From Alphaproteobacteria bacterium (lineage in GTDB: Bacteria > Pseudomonadota > Alphaproteobacteria > Rhodobacterales > Rhodobacteraceae), in assembly GCA_030431485.1 (NCBI GenBank), contig JAUIIR010000040.1:1-37077 (forward strand): DNA of 37,077 bases, read 5' to 3'. This document shows, one piece after another, positions 1 to 8,494 of the stretch (positions are counted from its first letter, which is position 1; every line of letters starts with the position of its first letter). Made by a program: the position numbers and the translations under genes. The notes beneath the pieces were generated by a model. It made no database searches, was not told the DNA's origin, and was given only the letters and a program-made list of their open reading frames with translations.

Positions 1-114
1 ATTATGTTTGGCAGGCTCAAGGATTGGCGACGCGTGGCGACACGCTATGACCGCTGTCCCAAGGTCTTCCTCTCAGCCATCGCACTCGCTGCTGTCGTGA
101 TCTACTGGTTATGA
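1..114 (+). mobile_element. 3' end of an IS5-family transposase (partial)
   Basis: An open frame runs in from the left edge and stops at 112-114 (TGA) after 37 codons. It contains FGRLKDWRRVATRYDR followed by a hydrophobic end finishing in YWL, which is the typical C-terminus of IS5-family (IS427-like) DDE transposases; the catalytic Glu lies near this segment in the family. Only the end of the gene is in the window, so its integrity cannot be judged. The terminal inverted repeat probably lies just after the stop, within roughly 115-127, where a CTAG (124-127) could be the duplicated target. The family call is fairly sure; the exact element end is a guess. Confidence 0.8.
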
Positions 115-127
115 ATCCTGACCCTAG

Positions 128-250
128 AGGTAGATTCTCAATTGCTGGATAGACTCGTGCCGCGACCCTGAACGCAATCACCTGTGTAATTTCATCGCTT
201 TGTTTGCTTGCCCAAGACCTAATTGATTCATCATTTGGAAAAAATGACAT
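128..250 (-). pseudogene. 5' fragment of an unidentified gene, apparently cut by the IS5 element
   Basis: An ATG at 250, preceded by a purine-rich AAGGGGCGAG ribosome site, opens a frame beginning MSFFPNDESIRSWASK. It runs about 41 codons before reaching the presumed IS end near 127. The frame stays open inside the IS, but only as antisense to the transposase, so the native protein is lost there. The product is not recognisable from 41 residues. The surrounding DNA (about 128-430) is clearly richer in A+T than the rest of the window, which suggests acquired DNA. If the IS is a simple insertion, the remainder of the gene should lie on the far side of it, outside this window. Confidence 0.55.
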
Positions 251-434
251 TTTGTCTCGCCCCTTGAGTCATGCAAGAATTATTTTCTGTAGAGAGTCCA
301 AGTTGTCAGTTTGCAATATTCCAATCAAGTTGAAATTTTACAATCGCGATTGCATTTTTTGGTGGTTGGTTGGCTAAAGAAGCGATTGCCAATGGTTCTT
401 TGATCGACCAGAATTTTAGTAGACCAACCCGCAA
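251..434. other. AT-rich intergenic stretch with a 12-bp palindrome
   Basis: This gap separates the broken gene from the corrinoid activator. It holds the palindrome CAATCGCGATTG at 341-352 followed by CATTTTTT. That could be an operator for the truncated gene or a weak plus-strand terminator. No coding sequence or RNA gene is recognised. Confidence 0.4.
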
Positions 435-2483
435 TCACCCCCGCTTCCTTCTCCTCACCCGACCGCCGTCACTCCCATCTCCCTGCGTGTTGAATCCGAC
501 GACGGGCAACTCCACCACCTTGCCCAGTTCCGGGAACGGGTCGGTGGCGTGGGGGATGGCGTTGGCGGCGACGAAATGTTCCTGGAATTTCGGCTCGATG
601 GCGGTTTCGACCTTGGTGATCTGGCGCACGGTGCGGGTGATCTCGGCCCGGGCGGCCAGATTGCAGAGAGCGATGCGCGCGCCGGTGCCTGCGGCGTTGC
701 CGGCGCTGCTCACCTTGTCCAAAGGCACGTCCGGGATCATGCCCAGCACCATCGCGTGTTTGGCGCTGATATGCGCGCCGAAGGCACCCGCCAGCACCAC
801 GCGGTCCACCACGTCCACACCCATCTCGTCCATCAACAATCGCGCGCCTGCATAGAGCGCGGATTTGGCCAGCTGGATCGCGCGGATGTCGCCTTGGGTG
901 ACGGTGATGCGCGGTCCGCCCTCGGCCGTGGCGTCGTGGATGAGGTAGGCGTTGGTGCGGCCTTCGGCAAAGCAGCGGTCGGTCCCGGTCTGCGCGGCCG
1001 ATCCGATCAGGCCCGAGGGGTCGAGCAGACCCGCGATGCGCAACTCGGCCACCGCCTCGATGATGCCCGAGCCGCAGATTCCGGTGATGCCGGTGGCGGC
1101 GGTCTCGTCCCAGAAGCCGTCCTCGTCCGACCACTTGTCACAGCCGATCACGCGGAAGCGGGGCTCCTTGGTCACGGGGTCGATGCGGATCGCCTCGATC
1201 GCACCGGGCGCGGCGCGTTGGCCGGAGGAGATCTGCGCGCCTTCAAACGCGGGGCCGGTGGGCGAGGAACAGGCCAGCACGCGGGTGGTGTTGCCCAAGA
1301 GGATCTCGGCATTGGTGCCAACATCGACAATCAGCACGAGGTCTTCGGATTTGCCCGGCTGTTCCGACAGCGCCACAGCGGCGGCATCGGCCCCCACATG
1401 GCCCGCGATGCAGGGCAGCAGGTAGATCTGGGCGCTGGCGGGCAGGGCGGTGAGGTCGAGATCGCGGGCCGCCAGATTGAGGTGGTTCGACGTGGCCAGC
1501 GCAAAGGGCGCCTGTCCCAGTTCCACGGGGTCGATGCCGATGAGCAGGTGGTGCATGACCGGGTTGCAGACGAAGACGGTTTCAAGGATGAGGCTGGTTT
1601 CAATGCCTGCTTCCTTGGCAATCTCTTCGGCCAGCGTGTTGATTGCCTCGCGCACCGCGCGGGTCATCTCGTCATCGCCGCCGGGGTTCATCATGGCGTA
1701 GGAGACACGGCTCATCAGGTCTTCGCCAAAACGGATCTGCGGGTTCATGATACCCGAGCTTGCCACCACTTCGCCGGTGTCGAGATTGGTCAGATGCGCC
1801 GCAACAGTCGTGGAGCCAAGGTCGATGGCAAGGCCGTATAGGCCGCCCTCGTGCAGCCCCGGCCATACGGCGATGATCTGCGGCGTGGCGGTGGCAGAGG
1901 TCTTGTGCAGCGCGACGGTGATCGTCCATTTGCCTTTGCGCAGAACGGGTTGCAGGCGGGTCAGCACCGGGAAGGCGCAGGTGACGCCGTCGATCTCCCA
2001 CTGGTCCTTGAGCGCGCGCGCGATCCGCTCCAGATCACCGGTGGGGGTGTGCATGTCGGGCTCATCGACTTCGATGTAGTAAAGCCGGGTCGCGGGATCC
2101 ATTTCGATCACCCGCGCGCTGGCGGCCTTGCGGACAACCTGACGATGGACTTGGGATTCAGGCGGCACGTCGATCACGATGTCGCCCTGCACCTTGGCCT
2201 GACAGCCCAGACGGCGACCCGCCTTAATCCCGCGTTTTTCGTCGTAGCGTGCCTCAACGGCGTTCCACTCGGAGAGCGCGCCTTCCTTTGCGGTGACACC
2301 GTGTTTGGGAAACTCGCCATAAGACGGCGTGATCTGGCACTTGGAGCAAATGCCACGCCCGCCGCAGACCGAGTCCAGATCGACGCCCAATTGCCGCGCG
2401 GCGGTCAAAACCGGGGTGCCGACAGGAAACCGGCCGCGTTTGCCGGAGGGGGTGAAGACGACGAGCGGGTCTTGCTGGGCCAT
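435..2483 (-). CDS. Ferredoxin/ASKHA-domain (DUF4445) corrinoid-activating protein
   Basis: This 682-residue protein resembles RACE/RamA-type reductive activators, which use ATP and an iron-sulfur centre to reduce inactive Co(II) corrinoid proteins of methyltransferase systems. An N-terminal [2Fe-2S] ferredoxin domain (about 1-100) has cysteines C40, C46 and C49 (VCGGRGICSKC) and a fourth at C94 (LGCQ). A middle linker leads to an ASKHA ATPase-like domain starting at GLAIDLGSTT, with glycine-rich phosphate motifs VDVGTNAEI, CGSGIIEAV and LAGAFGAH. I start it at the ATG at 2483 (MAQQDPLVVF), because the ferredoxin domain begins there; the frame stays open upstream without homology-like content. 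It is divergent from the DM13 gene. No corrinoid protein or methyltransferase gene is adjacent, but an MttB-family gene lies at 19514-21049. The family is sure; the exact partner is inferred. Confidence 0.85.
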   Translation of the reverse strand: MAQQDPLVVFTPSGKRGRFPVGTPVLTAARQLGVDLDSVCGGRGICSKCQITPSYGEFPKHGVTAKEGALSEWNAVEARYDEKRGIKAGRRLGCQAKVQGDIVIDVPPESQVHRQVVRKAASARVIEMDPATRLYYIEVDEPDMHTPTGDLERIARALKDQWEIDGVTCAFPVLTRLQPVLRKGKWTITVALHKTSATATPQIIAVWPGLHEGGLYGLAIDLGSTTVAAHLTNLDTGEVVASSGIMNPQIRFGEDLMSRVSYAMMNPGGDDEMTRAVREAINTLAEEIAKEAGIETSLILETVFVCNPVMHHLLIGIDPVELGQAPFALATSNHLNLAARDLDLTALPASAQIYLLPCIAGHVGADAAAVALSEQPGKSEDLVLIVDVGTNAEILLGNTTRVLACSSPTGPAFEGAQISSGQRAAPGAIEAIRIDPVTKEPRFRVIGCDKWSDEDGFWDETAATGITGICGSGIIEAVAELRIAGLLDPSGLIGSAAQTGTDRCFAEGRTNAYLIHDATAEGGPRITVTQGDIRAIQLAKSALYAGARLLMDEMGVDVVDRVVLAGAFGAHISAKHAMVLGMIPDVPLDKVSSAGNAAGTGARIALCNLAARAEITRTVRQITKVETAIEPKFQEHFVAANAIPHATDPFPELGKVVELPVVGFNTQGDGSDGGRVRRRKRG

Positions 2484-2643
2484 GGGATTCTCTCTGGTCT
2501 TGGTTGAGGCGGACCATAGCGTTCCGAGCGTGCGGAAAAAGGTGAATTGCGTCATAATCTTTATGCAGAGCGTCACTCTGTCTGCCGTTGACGGAACCAC
2601 AGAGGCCGTGCACGGTGGTCGCTCAGGACATGGGGCCAGTGAT

Positions 2644-3111
2644 ATGCGCAATCTCTTCAGACTGATCACTCATGGTGCGGCCTTTTTTGCCGGTCTGGCA
2701 TTGGGGATATACATCCTGCCGATCCTCACCGCGGCTCCGGCACCCGATGCTGCGATGCTGGAGGAAAAGGCCTCTCGTGCGCTCTATTCCGTCGAACTGA
2801 CGCGCGATTTGCCTGGGAGCGATTTTCTGCACTGGGGAGAGGGCATGATCAGCGTCACGCCCGAAGAAATTGTGCATGAGGGCAAGCTCGCTCCGGGACC
2901 GGATTACAAGCTCTACCTGACTAAGGAATTTGTGGACCACGAAGACGCTTTCGAACCGATCAAATCCGAGGCGGTGTTGATCGGGGATGTGAAGTCGTTC
3001 TCGGGGTTTCTGCTACAAGTGCCGGACGGCGTCGATGTGGCCGCGTACAACACCGTGGTGGTCTGGTGTGAAGCGTTTGGCGAATTCATCACCGCCGGGC
3101 AGTACAAATGA
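2644..3111 (+). CDS. DM13-domain membrane-anchored protein
   Basis: A 155-residue protein with one N-terminal membrane segment or uncleaved signal (about residues 8-30, FFAGLALGIYILPIL). The outside domain matches DM13: GSDFLHWGEGMISV, then GPDYKLYLTKE, then a closing VVVWCEAFGEFITAG carrying the family's single conserved cysteine. DM13 domains are proposed to have redox or electron-transfer roles, but no specific reaction is known for this bacterial type. The start chosen is the ATG at 2644, directly before the hydrophobic segment; the frame is open further upstream only across the intergenic region. It lies divergent from the corrinoid activator, with 160 bp between the two starts. Confidence 0.75.
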   Translation: MRNLFRLITHGAAFFAGLALGIYILPILTAAPAPDAAMLEEKASRALYSVELTRDLPGSDFLHWGEGMISVTPEEIVHEGKLAPGPDYKLYLTKEFVDHEDAFEPIKSEAVLIGDVKSFSGFLLQVPDGVDVAAYNTVVVWCEAFGEFITAGQYK

Positions 3112-3447
3112 CACGCCCAACACCCCGCCGCACAGATGCGGGCAGGGTATCAAGCTTTTATGTTTCGAGTGGAAGCGGCGCCGCCCCAAGGGCCTGACCG
3201 TTCTCTCATGCGTCAAAACCTGTGGCTTTGGACCTGTACCCTTTGAAAGGGCCTTTTGTGACCCGTCTCTCATGGTCGTCCCCCAATCCGGGGCGTCTGA
3301 GAGTGATGTCAGTTCTGGTGTCGCGGTAAGGAGGTGAGCCTTCCCGCTCAAAAGCTTTTGTGCCGGGTAAGGTGTGGCAGAGGTGTTAAGGTTTCGGAAA
3401 CCGGGCGTGCGGTGCCGGCTAGTCCATTGCAGCCTGCTTTATCAGGC
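3112..3447. other. 336-bp gene-free gap with several hairpins
   Basis: No protein gene, tRNA or known RNA family is recognised between the convergent DM13 and CoA-transferase genes. The sequence is rich in inverted repeats: CCGCA/TGCGG (3126-3139), CCCTTT-G-AAAGGG (3241-3253), a longer stem CTCTCA/TGAGAG enclosing CCCC/GGGG (3269-3305), and GGTTT/AAACC near 3390. It also holds a perfect Shine-Dalgarno-like GTAAGGAGGTGAG (about 3328-3340) with no start codon at the right distance; read on the other strand, this is an anti-SD-like CACCTCCTTAC. It may encode a small RNA or hold terminators for the two genes; neither is proven. Confidence 0.35.
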
Positions 3448-4599
3448 TCAATTCTTGTCCTGAAGCCAACGGAGAATCTCGCCCCGGTCGCCATCGAGAT
3501 CCGGAGCGGCGGGGCGTACGGACGGATCGCCCAGGCCGGTCATTTTGATTGGATTGCCCGCGGCCTTGAAGGCAGGGCGTCCGTTCCGGTCCAACACATC
3601 CACAACCATGTTCCGTGCCAGAATCTGCGGGTCGCGCATCGCCTGAGCCACGTCCTGAATAGGTCCGGTCGGTATACCAGCAGCGCCAAGTTTTGCGATC
3701 CAGTGGGTGCGTGTCTTGTCGATGGTCACTGCCTCAATCAGGCGCTTGAGTAAACGCGCATTCTCGACGCGTGCAGGATTGGTGGAAAAGCGCGGATCGT
3801 CCGACAAAGGCAGGTTCAGAGCGACACACAGCTTTTCGAACAACACGTCATTGCCTGCTGCAATCACAAACAGGCCGTCCGAAGCGTGGAAGGTCTCAAA
3901 CGGGGCAATCGACGGATGCCGGGCGCCGGTCGGGCCGGGAGGTGTGCCGGTTACGGTGGTGATGGCAATGGCGTGTTCGAGGATCGCAAGTTGCGAGTCG
4001 AGCATCGAGATATCTACCTTGCGGCCCGTGCCGGATCGTTCCCTGTCCATCAAGGCTGCGAGTACGCCCTGACACAGGAACATGCCTGCTACGATATCGC
4101 CGATGGAGGCGCCAACGCGCACCGGCTCGCGGTCTTTCTCGCCGGTGATCGACATCACCCCGCCGCGCGCTTGAACGACCATGTCGTACGCAGGCCGTTT
4201 GGCCTCGGGGCCGGTGTGCCCAAAGCCAGAGACTGCGCCATAGATCAGCCGCGGATATTGTGCGTGAAGATCGTCCCAACCATATCCCAGCCGGTCCATG
4301 ACGCCGGGGCGATAGTTTTCAAGGATGACATCGGCCCGTGCCAGAAGACGCTCGAAGATCTCGCGATCCGCATCAGCTTTGAGATCAAGCGCGATGGACT
4401 TCTTACCGTGATTGATTGCGGCGAAATAGGCGGATTTCCCTTTTGTAAACGGGGGAAAGGCCCGGGTATCGTCTCCGGTTCCGGGCCGCTCTACCTTGAT
4501 CACATGCGCGCCAAGGTCACTGAGCGTCATGGAGCAGTAAGGCCCCGCCAGAACGTGGGTGAGATCAAGAACCGTGATGCCGGAGAGCGGTTGTGTCAT
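3448..4599 (-). CDS. Family III CoA-transferase (CaiB/BaiF)
   Basis: A 383-residue cytosolic enzyme of the formyl-CoA transferase/CaiB class, moving CoA between carboxylic acids. The N-terminus PLSGITVLDLTHVLAGPYC and the segment VIKVERPGTGDDTR are family hallmarks. D168 in VGASIGDIVAGM aligns with the catalytic Asp169 of Oxalobacter formyl-CoA transferase (GAALGDSNSGM), so it should be active. The length is typical. Its substrate cannot be read from the sequence. The ureohydrolase gene lies upstream on the same strand with a 94-bp gap, so the two may be co-transcribed, although no shared pathway is obvious. Confidence 0.87.
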   Translation of the reverse strand: MTQPLSGITVLDLTHVLAGPYCSMTLSDLGAHVIKVERPGTGDDTRAFPPFTKGKSAYFAAINHGKKSIALDLKADADREIFERLLARADVILENYRPGVMDRLGYGWDDLHAQYPRLIYGAVSGFGHTGPEAKRPAYDMVVQARGGVMSITGEKDREPVRVGASIGDIVAGMFLCQGVLAALMDRERSGTGRKVDISMLDSQLAILEHAIAITTVTGTPPGPTGARHPSIAPFETFHASDGLFVIAAGNDVLFEKLCVALNLPLSDDPRFSTNPARVENARLLKRLIEAVTIDKTRTHWIAKLGAAGIPTGPIQDVAQAMRDPQILARNMVVDVLDRNGRPAFKAAGNPIKMTGLGDPSVRPAAPDLDGDRGEILRWLQDKN

Positions 4600-4693
4600 G
4601 GGGCCTGCCGTGTCTGTTTTTCCTCTTTGAACGCAGTCATGACGGCAAGTGCAACACCGTGATGTCAGATCGGCGGGAATCTGTCATCGCGGG

Positions 4694-5653
4694 TTATGCT
4701 GTTTGTTGGCTGCGGGCGTGGAACACAAAGCCCAGAAGGTTCATCAGCACCTGCGCAGCGAGGATCGAGGTCGATCCGGTCGGGTCATAATCCGGAGCAA
4801 CTTCGACAAGGTCGATCCCGACGATCTCGTGCCGGTTGGCCACCTGTTGCAGCAGTTCCAAAACGTCGTAGTAGTGGAAACCACCGTGACTTGGCGTGCC
4901 GGTGCCAGGCGCAATCGACGGGCAGAAGGCGTCGATGTCGATGGTGATGTAGACGGGCGCGCCGTGTGGCAGCCGGTTTGCAAAACCTTCGGGACCAAGG
5001 GCGCGGGCCTGTCGCACAGACAGGATGTCCGAGCCGCGCGCACGGGCGTCCTCGTAGCCTTCACGCGCGGTGGAACTGACATTGCGAATGCCAACCTGGG
5101 TCATGCCGCTGACCCACGCCTTTTCTGACGCGCGGCGCATCGGATTGCCGTGGCCGTTGCGCACGCCGTGGCGTTCATCGACGAAATCCAGATGCGCGTC
5201 GATCTGTAAGATGTGGAAGGGATCAGCGCCTTCGAAAGCGTCTATGCACGGGATATTGATGGAATGGTCGCCGCCTATCACCACCGGCAACGCCCCGGCC
5301 GCGCGGATCGCCTCAACGCCCGCCCGGATATTGGCGTGGCTTTGCACCGTGTCCGTATGCACGATATCGGCATCGCCCAAATCGACGATGCGCGTGTCGG
5401 CCAGATAGGTCACGTCGTCCTCATGGTCATAGGCTCCGGCGTGACCAAAGCTGAACAGCGTCGAGGCTTCACGTACCCCGCGTGGACCGAACCGGGCACC
5501 GGCCCGCCATTGGGTGCCCGCATCGAAGGGCGCGCCAAGGATTGCGACGTCGGCGTCGATGCTACTCCAATCCGCCACATAGGGGTTGCGCCCGAAGGTG
5601 CAGATGCCGGTAAAGGGCAGGTTCAGGCGTCCTGCCTCGTATCCATGTGCCAT
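4694..5653 (-). CDS. Agmatinase/guanidino-acid ureohydrolase family protein
   Basis: A 319-residue arginase-superfamily enzyme that hydrolyses a guanidino compound to an amine plus urea. All six binuclear-metal ligands are present: H130 (GGDH), D152, H154 and D156 (IDAHLDF), and D239 and D241 (DIDAF). The PGTGTPSHGG loop and the closing EVAPDYDPTGSTSILAAQ are also typical. I chose the ATG at 5653 (MAHGYEAG), which has AGGAG nine bases upstream; an ATG 15 codons earlier lacks this. Substrates in the family include agmatine, guanidinobutyrate, guanidinopropionate and guanidine (the last with nickel), and the sequence alone does not decide among them, so speB is not assigned. It is divergent from guaB. 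Confidence 0.85.
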   Translation of the reverse strand: MAHGYEAGRLNLPFTGICTFGRNPYVADWSSIDADVAILGAPFDAGTQWRAGARFGPRGVREASTLFSFGHAGAYDHEDDVTYLADTRIVDLGDADIVHTDTVQSHANIRAGVEAIRAAGALPVVIGGDHSINIPCIDAFEGADPFHILQIDAHLDFVDERHGVRNGHGNPMRRASEKAWVSGMTQVGIRNVSSTAREGYEDARARGSDILSVRQARALGPEGFANRLPHGAPVYITIDIDAFCPSIAPGTGTPSHGGFHYYDVLELLQQVANRHEIVGIDLVEVAPDYDPTGSTSILAAQVLMNLLGFVFHARSQQTA

Positions 5654-5763
5654 GCGTGGTGCTCCTGTTGGTGTGGCTGCAGACTGCGGCAGCGGCACGC
5701 AGGCGTAAAGAGCCGATTGGGGCTTTCCCCCACTGCCAAGCCATGCGATAGGGACGTGTCTAA

Positions 5764-7239
<1,476 letters not shown>

Positions 7240-7248
7240 TCTCTCTGT

Positions 7249-8400
7249 ATGACACCCGCCGCGAGATGGGCCGCTGCGGCCGACATTCTGGATCAGATCG
7301 CAGGCGGCGAACCAGCGGAAAAGGCGCTGACGACCTGGGCGCGGAAATCGCGGTTTGCAGGGTCCAAGGACCGGGCGGCGATCCGCGATCATGTCTTTGA
7401 CATCCTGCGGTGTTGGCGCAGCACAGCTGCGCTTGGCGGTGGAGAAACGGGCCGGGCAAGAGTTCTGGGACGATTGCGGCAGACGGGTGTTGATCCGACG
7501 GCGGTGTTTACCGGCGATGGCTATGCGCTGTCTGCGGTCACATCCGAGGAGTTGGCGGCAGGATCGGAACCGGACGGCGCGGTCGCGCGTGATCTTCCGG
7601 ATTGGCTTTCCGAATTGTTTTCAAATGATTTGGGTGATGAAGCTGATGCGGTTTCCGAGGCGTTGAGGCATCGGGCCTCGGTTTTTTTGCGGGTAAATCT
7701 GCTGAAGACCGAGCGCGTCATATCACAGAATGTCTTGCGGGCAGACGGGATTGAGACCACCGTGCATCCGCTGTCGGAAACTGCGCTGGAAGTGACCGAA
7801 GGCGCACGGCGGATATCGCAATCCGAAGCATTCCGCACCGGTCTTATTGAAATGCAGGATGTCGCCAGTCAGGCGGTGGTGGATAGCCTGACCCTGACAC
7901 CGGGAATGCGCTGTCTCGACTATTGTGCGGGTGGAGGTGGCAAAACCCTGGCGCTTGCCGCCCGGCTGCGTGGCGCGATTGAAGCGCATGATGCCGATCC
8001 GCGCCGGATGTCTGACCTGCCATCCCGGGCCGACCGCGCCGGGGCCGAGGTGCAGCAGGTCGCGAACCCAAAAGGGCCGTATGATCTGGTTCTGTGTGAT
8101 GTGCCTTGTTCCGGAAGCGGTTCGTGGCGCCGTGCGCCCGAAGGCAAGTGGCGTTTGACGCCTGAACAGCTCGAAACCCTGACGCTTACTCAGGCTGATA
8201 TTCTGGACAGGGCCACCGCGCTTGTGGGACCGTCGGGCACGCTGGCATATGCAACGTGTTCGGTCCTGAACTGCGAGAATGAAGCGCAAATTACGCAGTT
8301 TCTGAACCGCCATCCCGACTGGACCTGTCTTCAATCCACCCGCTTTGGGCTCGACGCTGGTGGCGACGGGTTCTTTGTGGCTCACTTGACAAGAAGATAA
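7249..8400 (+). CDS. RsmB/NOP-family rRNA cytosine-C5 methyltransferase
   Basis: A 383-residue SAM-dependent RNA m5C methyltransferase of the RsmB (Sun/Fmu) class, which modifies 16S rRNA C967 in E. coli. The SAM-binding motif LDYCAGGGGKTLALA starts the catalytic domain. Both family cysteines are present: C287 in the DVPCSGSG motif IV (product release) and the nucleophile C337 in ATCSV (motif VI). The N-terminal part resembles the NusB-like domain of RsmB. It follows guaB after only 9 bp and is probably cotranscribed. The exact target base is inferred from the family, so I give no symbol. Confidence 0.88.
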   Translation: MTPAARWAAAADILDQIAGGEPAEKALTTWARKSRFAGSKDRAAIRDHVFDILRCWRSTAALGGGETGRARVLGRLRQTGVDPTAVFTGDGYALSAVTSEELAAGSEPDGAVARDLPDWLSELFSNDLGDEADAVSEALRHRASVFLRVNLLKTERVISQNVLRADGIETTVHPLSETALEVTEGARRISQSEAFRTGLIEMQDVASQAVVDSLTLTPGMRCLDYCAGGGGKTLALAARLRGAIEAHDADPRRMSDLPSRADRAGAEVQQVANPKGPYDLVLCDVPCSGSGSWRRAPEGKWRLTPEQLETLTLTQADILDRATALVGPSGTLAYATCSVLNCENEAQITQFLNRHPDWTCLQSTRFGLDAGGDGFFVAHLTRR

Positions 8401-8431
8401 TTCTCAAATACAACTTAAGCGTGTTTTCTTG

Positions 8432-8446
8432 TTAAGCGTCGCTTAA
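8432..8446 (+). promoter_or_regulatory. CtrA box (TTAA-N7-TTAA) upstream of cckA
   Basis: TTAAGCGTCGCTTAA fits the full CtrA recognition pattern TTAA-N7-TTAA exactly, about 50 bases before the cckA start. A TATAGC at 8461-8466 would be a plausible -10, placing the box across the -35 region, the usual arrangement for CtrA-activated promoters. A further TTAA at 8415 gives an 8-bp inverted repeat CTTAAGCG/CGCTTAAG (8414-8421, 8440-8447). The match is seen directly; binding is inferred. Confidence 0.65.
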
Positions 8447-8494
8447 GGCTCTTGGGGTCATATAGCGAGGAACCTGTTCCCAAGGGCCACATTG

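Noticed and set aside
549..1841. 430-codon plus-strand open frame opposite the corrinoid activator
   Set aside because: The ferredoxin and ASKHA motifs are on the minus strand; the plus-strand product has no recognisable domain.
3200..3238. Short frame MRQNLWLWTCTL with two Trp, like an attenuation leader peptide
   Set aside because: No ribosome site precedes it and no plus-strand biosynthetic gene follows; the next gene is convergent.
3112..3447. RNase P RNA, tmRNA, SRP RNA, or TPP/cobalamin riboswitch in the gap
   Set aside because: None of the conserved core sequences of these RNAs that I know are present on either strand.
8414..8447. Inverted repeat CTTAAGCG/CGCTTAAG as terminator of guaB-rsmB
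   Set aside because: The loop is 18 bases and no T-run follows; the CtrA-box reading explains the sequence better.
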